Of a stretch of 22,614 bases of DNA, positions 14,625-22,154 are shown piece after piece; positions within the stretch are counted from its first letter, which is position 1; each line of letters begins with the position of its first letter. The notes beneath the pieces are model-generated. The model was not told the origin of the DNA. It saw only the letters and a program-made list of their open reading frames with translations, and ran no database searches. This stretch comes from Cyanobacteria bacterium OH_CDB_20 (GTDB taxonomy: Bacteria; Cyanobacteriota; Vampirovibrionia; Gastranaerophilales; Gastranaerophilaceae). The stretch is taken from contig JAEZIX010000020.1 of NCBI GenBank assembly GCA_023415935.1, forward strand, positions 1 through 22,614, written 5' to 3'. A program made the position numbers and the translations under genes.

Positions 14625-15850
14625 TGTCATTTGATTCAAAAGAAATAAAATTTAACACTATTGAAGAAGCAATAGAAGATTTCAGAAACGGGAAGGTGGT
14701 TATTGTTGCAGATGACGAATCGCGCGAAAACGAAGGCGATGTTATTGTTGCAGCTGAAAAAATGACCCCTGAAATCATGAATTTTATGATTTCAAAATGC
14801 AAAGGTGTTGTCTGCCTTTCTTTAACTAACGAAAAAGCTAAAGAATTAGAACTTTCAGAAATGGTTAAAAACAATACTGATTCTAAAAAAACTGCTTTTA
14901 CACAAAGTATAGATGCATCGCAAAAATTTGGAACTACAACCGGCGTTTCTGCTTACGATAGAGCAAAAACAGTACAAGTTGCAGTTGATGATAAAACAGT
15001 ACCATCCGACTTGACAAGACCGGGGCATATTTTCCCTCTTATTGCAAAAAAAGGCGGAGTGCTTGAAAGAGTTGGGCATACTGAAGCATCTGTTGACTTG
15101 GCAAAAATTGCAGGACTAAAACCAATGGCTGTAATTTGCGAGATTGTAAACGAAGATGGATCAATGGCAAGACGCGATGATTTAGTCGGATTTGCAAAAG
15201 AAAATAATTTAAAATTCATAACAGTTGAACAATTAATTGCTTATAGAATTGCTCACGAAAGGTTTATGAGAAGAGAAGCTGTTGCTAACCTTCCAACAGA
15301 TTTCGGCAATTTTAAAGTTTATGGCTACGTAAACCAACTTGATGGCTCAGAACAAGTTGCACTTGTAAAAGATGATGGCACAGACAAAATTCCTCTTGTA
15401 AGAATGCACAGTGAATGCTTAACCGGTGATATTTTCCATAGTTTAAGATGCGATTGTCAGAGCCAGCTAGAGGCTTCACTAAGAGAAATTGAAGCATACG
15501 GAAAAGGTGCTGTTGTTTATTTAAGAGGTCATGAAGGAAGAGGAATAGGTCTAGTTAATAAAATAAAAGCCTACAAACTTCAAGAACAAGGTGAAGACAC
15601 TGTTGAAGCAAATGTGTCACTTGGCTTTGAACCTGATTTAAGAACATACGGTGTTGGGGCGCAAATTTTGCTTGATTTAGGCTATAGAAAATTTAAACTC
15701 ATAACAAATAACCCTAAAAAAATAATAGGGCTAAAAGGATACGGACTTGAAGTTGTTGAAAGAGTTGTATTACAACCACACTTTACTCAGTTCAACCAAA
15801 AATATATAAAAACCAAAGCAGATAAGATGGAACACTTGATAAACATCTGA
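14624..15850 (+). CDS. ribBA: Bifunctional DHBP synthase / GTP cyclohydrolase II
   Basis: RibBA supplies both starting branches of riboflavin synthesis: 3,4-dihydroxy-2-butanone-4-phosphate from ribulose-5-phosphate, and the pyrimidine from GTP. The N-terminal RibB domain (about 10-210) carries DESRENEGD at 31-39, the TTGVSAYDRA loop near 104-113 and GHTEASVDLA with its metal-binding His at 151-160. The C-terminal RibA domain (about 225-400) has the zinc cysteines C265, C276 and C278 in the C-x10-C-x-C pattern, RGHEGRGIGL at 301-310, an ANVSLGFEPDLRTYG block, and the TNNPKK GTP-contact motif at 361-366. Both halves look complete and catalytic. It starts inside the ribE stop codon, and the GNAT gene follows after 14 bases, so the three form one operon. 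Confidence 0.98.
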   Translation: MSFDSKEIKFNTIEEAIEDFRNGKVVIVADDESRENEGDVIVAAEKMTPEIMNFMISKCKGVVCLSLTNEKAKELELSEMVKNNTDSKKTAFTQSIDASQKFGTTTGVSAYDRAKTVQVAVDDKTVPSDLTRPGHIFPLIAKKGGVLERVGHTEASVDLAKIAGLKPMAVICEIVNEDGSMARRDDLVGFAKENNLKFITVEQLIAYRIAHERFMRREAVANLPTDFGNFKVYGYVNQLDGSEQVALVKDDGTDKIPLVRMHSECLTGDIFHSLRCDCQSQLEASLREIEAYGKGAVVYLRGHEGRGIGLVNKIKAYKLQEQGEDTVEANVSLGFEPDLRTYGVGAQILLDLGYRKFKLITNNPKKIIGLKGYGLEVVERVVLQPHFTQFNQKYIKTKADKMEHLINI

Positions 15851-15864
15851 TAAAGGAAAAAGGA

Positions 15865-16860
15865 ATGGCAAACATTTTAATATACACAGTTGAAGAATAT
15901 GATGACAAATATTTTAAGATATTTAGCGGCGTCTATAATGACTTTAAAAACAAAGCATTTTCAGACTATATGTTTGAACTTTCACCCCTTGAATATGATG
16001 ATTTTATTAGATACATAAACGAAGGACTATTAAAATGTATCGTTCTTTTTGAAGACAACATCCCAACTGCTTTTCTAGCTTATACAACAGTTATTTCAGA
16101 GTCAATTGAACTTAATATTATACATTCAATCAGCACTGAAAATATAAACCATAAGAGAAAGCTATTACTCGATAAATTTTTAGAAATAAACAACCACGAA
16201 ATGACAAAAAAGGTTGTCACATACCCATTATTAGGAACTCAAGCTGATTTTGAAGAAGAAATCATAAATTATGGTTTCGAAGTAGTTCACCACTCAGTTA
16301 TGAAATTTCCAATGAATAATATTGGAAATATAAAAACATTATCTAAACTTGAACTTCAGGAATTACCTGAACAATTCAGAATTTCTGACTGGGATCAGGC
16401 ATTTTTTGATAAAGCAGTAGAATTAATTCACAGTTCATTTAAAAACGCATCAGATGCGTATTTCGACACAAGATTTAAGTCTATTACAGGAACGACCGAT
16501 ATTATTGAAAAAATTACCACAGGAGTATATGGCAACTTCCTTGAACATGAGACTAAAATGTTATTATGCAAAAATAAACTTGTGGGTATCTGCTTTGCTA
16601 ACTTAACAAATTCTCAAATTGCAAATATTCCGCTTATTGCAATTTCAAGTAAATATCGTTCAAGAGGATTCAGTGAGATCTTACTTAAATCCTGTATCGA
16701 AAACATTATAAACTCTGCTATGAATGGAGCCTGGGGGCTCATTGAAGTTAATGCATCAGTCGATAATGCAAATAAATCTGCAGTTAAGATGTATAAATCA
16801 ATAGGATTTACTGAAAGCTATACATATCCGCAGGCATATAGACCAATAACTCAATATTAA
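15865..16860 (+). CDS. GNAT-family N-acetyltransferase, probably two-domain
   Basis: This is a 331-aa protein whose C-terminal part (about 172-325) is a GNAT acetyltransferase. The acetyl-CoA loop reads SKYRSRGFSEILL at 262-274, where the usual Q/R-x-x-G-x-G/A ends in Ser. A motif-B-like strand (LIEVNAS) is followed by VDNANKSAVKMYKSIGF at 299-315, the family's typical asparagine and tyrosine contacts. The first 170 residues can also be read as a degenerate GNAT-like alpha/beta domain (a LFEDNIPTAFLAYTTV strand pair near 61-76) without a recognisable CoA loop, so a tandem arrangement is plausible but not proved. The acceptor is unknown. It has a good ribosome site (AAAGGA, 7 bases) 14 bases after ribBA. 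Its place in the riboflavin operon may be mere co-transcription. Its stop overlaps that of the convergent small gene. Confidence 0.8.
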   Translation: MANILIYTVEEYDDKYFKIFSGVYNDFKNKAFSDYMFELSPLEYDDFIRYINEGLLKCIVLFEDNIPTAFLAYTTVISESIELNIIHSISTENINHKRKLLLDKFLEINNHEMTKKVVTYPLLGTQADFEEEIINYGFEVVHHSVMKFPMNNIGNIKTLSKLELQELPEQFRISDWDQAFFDKAVELIHSSFKNASDAYFDTRFKSITGTTDIIEKITTGVYGNFLEHETKMLLCKNKLVGICFANLTNSQIANIPLIAISSKYRSRGFSEILLKSCIENIINSAMNGAWGLIEVNASVDNANKSAVKMYKSIGFTESYTYPQAYRPITQY

Positions 16861-17060
16861 TTGTTACTTAATACAAGTTTTAATGTTGCAAGATTCTTGA
16901 TTGATAATAGTCTATGCTTGATATCTTGACTTTCGGTTATATTAAATATTCTGATAATACGCTGAATTTCTTCTCGGTTTTTTCTTGAACTGAGATCATA
17001 CACATTATTTGCAGGATCTGCAATAACGCCCATTAACGTGTTTAGTTGTCTTTCGTTCAT
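16857..17060 (-). CDS. Small hypothetical protein (67 aa)
   Basis: This is a 67-aa protein with no recognised family, fairly basic with two predicted helices: about 1-17, and a charged amphipathic one at about 24-60 rich in Arg, Lys, Ile and Leu. It has no cysteine, signal peptide or membrane span. The reason to call it real is its ribosome site: AGGTGAGGA lies 4-12 bases before the ATG, much better than chance. It lies in a proper intergenic slot, with 208 bases of non-coding sequence upstream. Its TAA shares the TTAA palindrome with the stop of the convergent GNAT gene. It could be a small regulator or a toxin/antitoxin-like helix protein, but nothing in the sequence shows this. Confidence 0.6.
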   Translation of the reverse strand: MNERQLNTLMGVIADPANNVYDLSSRKNREEIQRIIRIFNITESQDIKHRLLSIKNLATLKLVLSNN

Positions 17061-17268
17061 TTATTCCTCACCTGGCTAACTACAATAATAGTTGCGTAAT
17101 AACTCCAACTGAATTTTTTCTTAAAAAATTAAGACCTAAGATTATTGATTAAGTATTACACTTATATAAAGTATTTTTTTACCTAAAGATTGCCTTTTTT
17201 ATAAAAAAAATTTTTACATTGTAAAGATTTGAACTTTTTTGATAATATAAGTAAAAAAGGAGATTTTA
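17061..17268. other. Longest non-coding stretch (divergent promoter region)
   Basis: This is 208 bases of very AT-rich DNA between the divergent 67-aa and YhcH-family genes. It contains short A- and T-runs, weak AT-only inverted repeats (CTTAA/TTAAG around 17120-17134) and the YhcH promoter at its right end. I see no tRNA, structured RNA or terminator in it. Confidence 0.6.
17213..17248 (+). promoter_or_regulatory. Candidate promoter of the yhcH gene with overlapping palindrome
   Basis: TTGTAA (17219-17224) and the extended -10 TGATAATAT (17240-17248) are spaced 18 bases apart (16 if GATAAT is the -10). The -35 is one arm of the odd palindrome TTTACA-T-TGTAAA (17213-17225), so a regulator bound there would compete with RNA polymerase. 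Confidence 0.45.
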
Positions 17269-17718
17269 ATGATAGTTGATAATATTGAGAATATAGGTAA
17301 GTATGTAGGTTTTATTCAAGGGATGGGAGAGGTCATTGAGTTTCTAAATCAAAACAACCTTTCTGATTATCCGTGTGGAAAACATATTATTAGTGACGAT
17401 TTATATGTAAACTTACAAGAATACAACACAAAAAACGAAGAAGATGCATTTCCTGAAGCACATAGAAAGTATATTGACGTACAAATTATGGCATGTGGCA
17501 AAGAAAAAATGGGTTACACTGATTACTCATTAACGTCAAAAAATATTACTTACAATGAGGAAACTGATCTTGAGTTTGTTAATGGTGAAGTTGAATACCT
17601 GACAGCGACCACGGATAATTTCTTCGTATTTTATCCGAATGATGCACATAAACCTGCAATCAAAATAGGAACTAACGAAAAAGTTAAAAAAGCTATTTTT
17701 AAACTAAAAATAAAATAG
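17269..17718 (+). CDS. YhcH/YjgK/YiaL family protein
   Basis: This 149-aa protein of the YhcH/YjgK/YiaL family has a cupin-like beta-barrel fold. Members (such as E. coli NanQ) have been linked to sugar handling, including anomerisation of sialic acid or other sugars. The two signatures are present: EAHRKYIDVQ at 63-72 and FYPNDAHKP at 121-129, whose His and Asp residues line the metal/substrate pocket, together with a central GxExMGYTD-like strand. Length is normal. The ribosome site AAGGAG is ideal (6 bases). No sugar transport or catabolic genes are nearby, so the substrate cannot be inferred. The gene ends one base before the stop codon of the convergent ruvB, with no terminator between them. 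Confidence 0.92.
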   Translation: MIVDNIENIGKYVGFIQGMGEVIEFLNQNNLSDYPCGKHIISDDLYVNLQEYNTKNEEDAFPEAHRKYIDVQIMACGKEKMGYTDYSLTSKNITYNEETDLEFVNGEVEYLTATTDNFFVFYPNDAHKPAIKIGTNEKVKKAIFKLKIK

Positions 17719-18786
17719 TTAATTATCAATTTCAAATAGTGACTGCTGAGAATTTTGAAGTTTGTATCCAAGGCATTTTGCTGCAAATTGAGTGATTTTG
17801 CGCCCTCTTGGAGTCCTTTGAATAAAACCTTCCTGCAAAAGATAAGGCTCACAAACATCTTCGATTGTTTTAGCATCTTCGCCAAGTGCTGCAGCAAGAG
17901 TTTCAATACCAACAGGACCACCGTCATATTTTTCAACGATAAGTCTCATTAAGGCTCTATCAGTATTGTCTAAGCCGTATTTATCAATTTTTAACGTATC
18001 GAGTGCTGAATTTGCAATACTTTCTGTAACTATACCATCACCTTTTACCAAGGCAAAGTCAGAAACCCTTTTAATAAGTCTGTTTGCAATACGTGGAGTT
18101 CCACGAGAGCGTCTTGCAACAGCTATTGCGCCATCATCAGTGACTTCTATATTTAATATTTTTGAGCTTCTTTTAACAACTTGTGTAAGTTCTTCGAGTG
18201 TATAAAATTCTAAACGATGAATTATACCAAATCTATCTCTCAATGGACCAGATAACGCACCCGCTTTTGTTGTTGCCCCTATCAAAGTGAACTTAGGAAC
18301 TGGAACTCTTAATGTTTTTACAGTCTGAGCCTTTCCGGTTGTCATATCGAGGCAAAAATCTTCCATAGCTGGATATAAAATTTCTTCTGCAACTTTATTT
18401 AAACGATGTATTTCATCAATAAATAAAACCTCTCCACCTTTCAATGACATCAAAATACCAATTATATCCCTTGGTCTTTCGAGAGCAGGAGCTGAAGTAA
18501 TCTTTATATTTGCGCCCATTTCATTAGCAATAACTCCTGCAAGAGTTGTCTTTCCAAGCCCCGGTGAGCCGTAAAAAAGCAAGTGGTCTAATGGAAGTTC
18601 GCGTTTTTTAGCAGCTTCAATAGATATTTTTAATGTTGCCTTCAATGAAGATTGCCCGATATAATCCTCAAAAGTCTTTGGTCTTATATTAGACTCAAAA
18701 GACATATCATATTCAGTCTTTTTGGAGGTTATTTCTTCTCTTTTAGAAGGTTCTATTTTATCGTTATCATCTGAAAATATTGCCAA
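17719..18786 (-). CDS. ruvB: Holliday junction branch-migration ATPase RuvB
   Basis: RuvB is the hexameric AAA+ motor that, with RuvA, drives branch migration of Holliday junctions. The 355 aa are normal. Features are RPKTFEDYIGQ near 35-45, Walker A GSPGLGKT at 73-80, Walker B FIDEIH with D124/E125, sensor 1 GATT at 170-173, the PLRDRFG region with the arginine finger (R183), and a C-terminal winged helix ending in GFIQRTPRGR. The chosen start is a TTG at 18786, with AAGGGA 7 bases upstream. The first in-frame ATG (codon 28) has no ribosome site and would leave an unusually short N-terminus. It lies 14 bases after the antiporter gene and is probably transcribed with it. ruvA and ruvC are not in the window. 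Confidence 0.97.
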   Translation of the reverse strand: MAIFSDDNDKIEPSKREEITSKKTEYDMSFESNIRPKTFEDYIGQSSLKATLKISIEAAKKRELPLDHLLFYGSPGLGKTTLAGVIANEMGANIKITSAPALERPRDIIGILMSLKGGEVLFIDEIHRLNKVAEEILYPAMEDFCLDMTTGKAQTVKTLRVPVPKFTLIGATTKAGALSGPLRDRFGIIHRLEFYTLEELTQVVKRSSKILNIEVTDDGAIAVARRSRGTPRIANRLIKRVSDFALVKGDGIVTESIANSALDTLKIDKYGLDNTDRALMRLIVEKYDGGPVGIETLAAALGEDAKTIEDVCEPYLLQEGFIQRTPRGRKITQFAAKCLGYKLQNSQQSLFEIDN

Positions 18787-18800
18787 AAATCAATCCCTTA

Positions 18801-20129
18801 TTACGCATGTATTAAAAATCTGAAATAAATATAAATTGAACTCATAATTAGTGAAATTACTGTTATTGTAGCACCATATTTAAAGAAACGCATAAATGAT
18901 ATTGGATGCCCGTGTTGTGCAGAAGTTTCTGCAACGATAACGTTAGCAGCCGCACCTATTATAGTCATATTTCCGCCAAGACAAGCTCCCAATGACAAAC
19001 ACCACCACAAAGGATGCGCATATTGCGCTCCTTCTACGAGCTGTATCTGATAAATTAAAGGTGCCATTGTAGCCGTATATGGAATATTATCAACAATTCC
19101 TGACAAAATTCCTGATGCCCATATTATTAGCATAGCAGTAGCAGATTCATTTCCCTTTGTAACTTGAAGTACCCATTCAGCAATTAATTTTATACCACCA
19201 GCAGCTTCAAATCCTCCAATAATAACAAACAAACCTATAAAGAAAAATATAGTGTTCCATTCAATATATGGAAGAACTTTTTCGGGTTTTTCATGAATAA
19301 GTAAAAAACTTGCACCAAGCATAGCAATTAAATATGATTGAATATGAGTAATGTCGTGTGTTACAAAGCCAAAAATAACAAGCCCTAAGATGATTATTGA
19401 CCTAATCATAAGAGGTTTATCAGTTATTGTTTTAGAATTATCCATATTTGCAACATAATCCATTCTCTCTTTTTTTGCTTTTAATTTTTTTCTAAAGAAT
19501 AAGACCAAAACTCCAATAGAAACAGCTAAAATTAGCAAAACAATATCAGTAAGCTCAAGTAAAAATGTCATAAATGAAAACCCTGCTTTACTTCCAATTA
19601 TTATATTTGGAGGATCACCTATCAATGTAGCTGTTCCACCTATATTTGAACATAATATTTCTGTTATAAGATAAGGAAAAGGGTCAATTTCAAGCTGTTT
19701 TGCAATCATAAAAGTAATAGGCATAACTAGTATAACAGTTGTAACGTTATCCAAAAATGCAGAAGCAATTGCAGTAAACAAAGCAAGAGCACAAAGAATT
19801 CCTACCGGATGACCTTTAGTAATTTTTAATAACTCAATTGCTACCCAATTATACACACCGCTTTTTGCTGAAATATGGACTATAATCATCATACTTACGA
19901 GCAAAAATATTACATTGTAATCAACAAAATTTATAAAATAAAGATGATTTATAACATCAGCACCTTTATCTTGAGCCAACAAACCCAAAGCAATAGTAAC
20001 TGATGCCCCAAGAAGAGCGACTGTAACCTTTGAGATTTTTTCTATAGCTATAAAAATATATGCAATTAAAAGAATGGCACCTGAAACGATTAAAGAATGA
20101 GAATTAATAATATTATGCAAATGCTCCAT
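18801..20129 (-). CDS. ArsB/NhaD-type ion transporter (IT superfamily)
   Basis: This 442-aa polytopic membrane protein belongs to the NhaD/ArsB/P-protein group of the ion-transporter superfamily, and is probably a sodium-proton antiporter or anion permease. About 11-12 helices are arranged as two inverted halves, each carrying the same pair of motifs. The first half has FLDNVTTVILVMP at 125-137 and NIGGTATLIGDPPN at 162-175. The second half has IVDNIPYTATMAPL at 345-358 and GGNMTIIGAAANVI at 385-398. These are the re-entrant substrate and cation sites of the family, and both are intact. The start at 20129 follows AAGAGGAGA (5-base gap); the frame stays open upstream but would overlap pyk by 122 bases in antisense. 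It is transcribed with ruvB, an unusual pairing. Substrate (Na+, arsenite, dicarboxylate) cannot be settled by sequence alone; Na+/H+ exchange seems most likely. Confidence 0.88.
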   Translation of the reverse strand: MEHLHNIINSHSLIVSGAILLIAYIFIAIEKISKVTVALLGASVTIALGLLAQDKGADVINHLYFINFVDYNVIFLLVSMMIIVHISAKSGVYNWVAIELLKITKGHPVGILCALALFTAIASAFLDNVTTVILVMPITFMIAKQLEIDPFPYLITEILCSNIGGTATLIGDPPNIIIGSKAGFSFMTFLLELTDIVLLILAVSIGVLVLFFRKKLKAKKERMDYVANMDNSKTITDKPLMIRSIIILGLVIFGFVTHDITHIQSYLIAMLGASFLLIHEKPEKVLPYIEWNTIFFFIGLFVIIGGFEAAGGIKLIAEWVLQVTKGNESATAMLIIWASGILSGIVDNIPYTATMAPLIYQIQLVEGAQYAHPLWWCLSLGACLGGNMTIIGAAANVIVAETSAQHGHPISFMRFFKYGATITVISLIMSSIYIYFRFLIHA

Positions 20130-20133
20130 CTGT

Positions 20134-20156
20134 TCTCCTCTTAACCCACTATTATA
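20134..20156 (-). promoter_or_regulatory. Promoter -10 and Shine-Dalgarno of the antiporter gene
   Basis: On the minus strand TATAAT (20156-20151) is followed by AAGAGGAGA (20142-20134), 5 bases from the ATG. This pair decides the start at 20129 against the longer open frame. Confidence 0.65.
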
Positions 20157-20220
20157 AAATAGTAACCTGAAAAAAAAACTAAGTAAAGTTATTGTAAAAA
20201 TACCTTGCTTGATGTATAAA

Positions 20221-20248
20221 TTGTAGAATTGGGGAAAAAATTTATAAT
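20221..20248 (+). promoter_or_regulatory. Promoter of pyk
   Basis: TTGTAG (20221-20226) and a perfect TATAAT (20243-20248) are 16 bases apart. The transcript should begin near 20255, leaving a leader of about 17 bases. Confidence 0.55.
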
Positions 20249-20263
20249 TTACACAAAAGGAAC

Positions 20264-20275
20264 ATGAAAAAATGA
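20264..20275 (+). other. Three-codon mini-ORF overlapping the pyk start
   Basis: ATGAAAAAATGA encodes Met-Lys-Lys-stop. Its TGA overlaps the pyk ATG (ATGA). The Shine-Dalgarno AAAGGA (20256-20261) is 2 bases from this ATG and 10 from the pyk ATG, so both could be used to some extent. It could be a coupling or start-site-selection device, or a chance result of an A-rich leader. Confidence 0.35.
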
Positions 20276-21717
20276 AAAAAAATGAAGAAAGAGTAAAAAC
20301 CAAGATAGTAGCGACATTAGGACCGTCAAGCGACACATATGATATGATAAAAGAACTTGCTGTTGCAGGAACCACAATGTTTAGAATCAACACTTCTCAT
20401 GGAACTATTGATGAACACAAAAGAAGAATTGAATCTATCAGAAAAGTATCAAAAGAGCTTGATAAATACCTACCTATCTTAATAGACTTACAAGGACCAA
20501 AAATCAGAGTTGGCAATATGCCAAATTCCATATTAATAAATAAAGGTGACGAACTCACTTTAAGACACGGCGACAAATACTCTGATAAACTTGTACCTGT
20601 TGACTATGCAGGAATTAACAATGATGTAAAACAAGGTGATAAAATTCTTTTAGACGATGGTAAAGTCGGACTTGAAGTTTTATCTGTTATTGGCGAAGAC
20701 GTTAAAGTTAAAGTCTTATATGGTGACGAAATAAAACAAAGAAAAGGTATAAACCTTCCAGGAACAACTGCAAGTCTTTCAGCAGTAACTCAAAGAGATA
20801 TTGATTATATAAAATTCGCTGTAGATATGAATGCAGATTACATTGCGCTCTCTTTTGTAAGAGAAAGCGCTGATATTGAACTTGCAAAGAAATACATAAG
20901 AGATTATAGCGGTGATATTCCTGTTATAGCTAAGATTGAAAAGCCTCAAGCACTTGAAAATCTTACATCTATTGTTAGAGCATCAGACGGAATAATGGTA
21001 GCAAGAGGAGATTTAGGTATCGAAATGTCTCCTGCTGAAGTTCCAATTGCTCAAAAGCTAATAATAGATGAGGCAATAACAAGAAGAAAAGTATGTATCG
21101 TTGCAACACAAATGTTGGAATCAATGATAGATGCTCCAATTCCTACAAGAGCTGAAACAAGCGACGTTGCAAATGCTATTTTAGACGGAACAGATGCAGT
21201 AATGCTATCTGCTGAGACTGCTGCCGGTAAATATCCAATTGAAGCAGTAAAAATGATGAGAGACATTGCGAAAAAAGTTGAATCAAGTGAGTTTGGACTT
21301 TCTAACCTTGGACTTGAAGTAAGTGAAGACTACCAAATAACACCTCAAGCAATTGCAAATGCAGCCGTTCAAATGGCTCAAGACCTTAATGCAAAAGCGA
21401 TTTTATCATTCACTCACTCAGGTTACACTCCAAGATTACTTTCAAAACTTCGTCCAAGTGTGCCAATCATTGCAATATCAGACCAAGAGTCAACTTGCCG
21501 CAGATTAAACTTACATTGCGACATTACTCCATTTGTAAAAGATTGGGATACCGTACTAGGCAAAGACCTTTTAGAAGAAGTGGATGAATATATTCTAGAA
21601 ACAATGCCATTTGTTAAAGATGACAGAATAATAATCATAGGCTCTACTCCAAAACTAATCACTGGTAGAACAAACACAATAAGAGTTCATAGACTAGGCG
21701 CAATATCTGAAAGCTAG
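20272..21717 (+). CDS. pyk: Pyruvate kinase
   Basis: Pyruvate kinase makes pyruvate and ATP from phosphoenolpyruvate, the last step of glycolysis. The 481 aa match bacterial enzymes without an extra C-terminal PEP-utiliser domain. The barrel begins with TKIVATLGPSS at 10-20. Arg38, Asn40, Ser42 and His43 form the R-x-N-x-S-H motif, and Asp72 is in IDLQGPKIR. A B-domain cap follows (about 75-170). The catalytic Lys221 and the metal ligands Glu223 and Asp247 lie in IAKIEKPQ and ARGDLGIEM. MLSAETAAGKYP at 311-322 precedes the C-terminal allosteric domain (about 345-475). It has its own promoter, is divergent from the antiporter, and its TAG overlaps the convergent stop of the small secreted protein. 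The start at 20272 gives the usual short N-terminus. Confidence 0.98.
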   Translation: MKKNEERVKTKIVATLGPSSDTYDMIKELAVAGTTMFRINTSHGTIDEHKRRIESIRKVSKELDKYLPILIDLQGPKIRVGNMPNSILINKGDELTLRHGDKYSDKLVPVDYAGINNDVKQGDKILLDDGKVGLEVLSVIGEDVKVKVLYGDEIKQRKGINLPGTTASLSAVTQRDIDYIKFAVDMNADYIALSFVRESADIELAKKYIRDYSGDIPVIAKIEKPQALENLTSIVRASDGIMVARGDLGIEMSPAEVPIAQKLIIDEAITRRKVCIVATQMLESMIDAPIPTRAETSDVANAILDGTDAVMLSAETAAGKYPIEAVKMMRDIAKKVESSEFGLSNLGLEVSEDYQITPQAIANAAVQMAQDLNAKAILSFTHSGYTPRLLSKLRPSVPIIAISDQESTCRRLNLHCDITPFVKDWDTVLGKDLLEEVDEYILETMPFVKDDRIIIIGSTPKLITGRTNTIRVHRLGAISES

Positions 21718-22154
21718 ATATTGTACTTATTTAAATCGATGTAATCGAAAATTTTCAGAACAAAAGACAAAGAAAAATTGTATATATTATCAGATGGAAG
21801 AATCTTCATATAACAGTTTTTCGAGTCTTTTGCTGAAATAATAACAACAAATTCTTTATTGTAAGCCTTAAAAATAAAAGTAGGGGTTTGAGATTGCATC
21901 TCAACAACATTGTAGTTGTTGGCATTCACAGCAGCAAGTGTCAGATAAAATAAATTTTGAGCAGGAATAGCAAAAATACGAACACAGTCTGAATATTTTG
22001 CTATAATTTTTGTGGGGTCTTCTATTTGCGGCGGAGCAGGAACTGGTTCATACGTAACCTGATTAATTGTTGCGTTTATTTGAGGTGCTGCATAAGAAAC
22101 AGAAAAGACGCCAAAACAAAATAAAAATAATATTGTAGAAAATATTTTTTTCAT
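21714..22154 (-). CDS. Small secreted hypothetical protein
   Basis: This 146-aa protein has a clear Sec signal peptide: basic MKK, hydrophobic 4-19, likely cleavage after SYA at 22. The mature part starts with a proline-rich stretch (PVPAPPQ near 38-43), followed by a compact alpha/beta-looking domain with only two cysteines (C57, C114), which could form a disulfide in the periplasm. I recognise no family. Its ATG overlaps the polA TAA by one base (TAATG), so it is translationally coupled to polA. The functional link is not obvious. The stop shares the CTAG palindrome with pyk, and there is no terminator in between. Confidence 0.75.
   Translation of the reverse strand: MKKIFSTILFLFCFGVFSVSYAAPQINATINQVTYEPVPAPPQIEDPTKIIAKYSDCVRIFAIPAQNLFYLTLAAVNANNYNVVEMQSQTPTFIFKAYNKEFVVIISAKDSKNCYMKILPSDNIYNFSLSFVLKIFDYIDLNKYNI

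Noticed and set aside
14617..15219. Several 74-88-aa frames opposite ribBA
   Set aside because: All are shadows of a strongly conserved coding region.
17061..17268. Possible small RNA or CRISPR-like repeats in the longest gap
   Set aside because: Only homopolymer runs and short AT inverted repeats; no repeated units and no GC-bearing hairpin with a T-run.
20130..20393. 88-codon N-terminal extension of the antiporter frame
   Set aside because: It overlaps pyk by 122 bases in antisense; -10 and Shine-Dalgarno sequences point to 20129.
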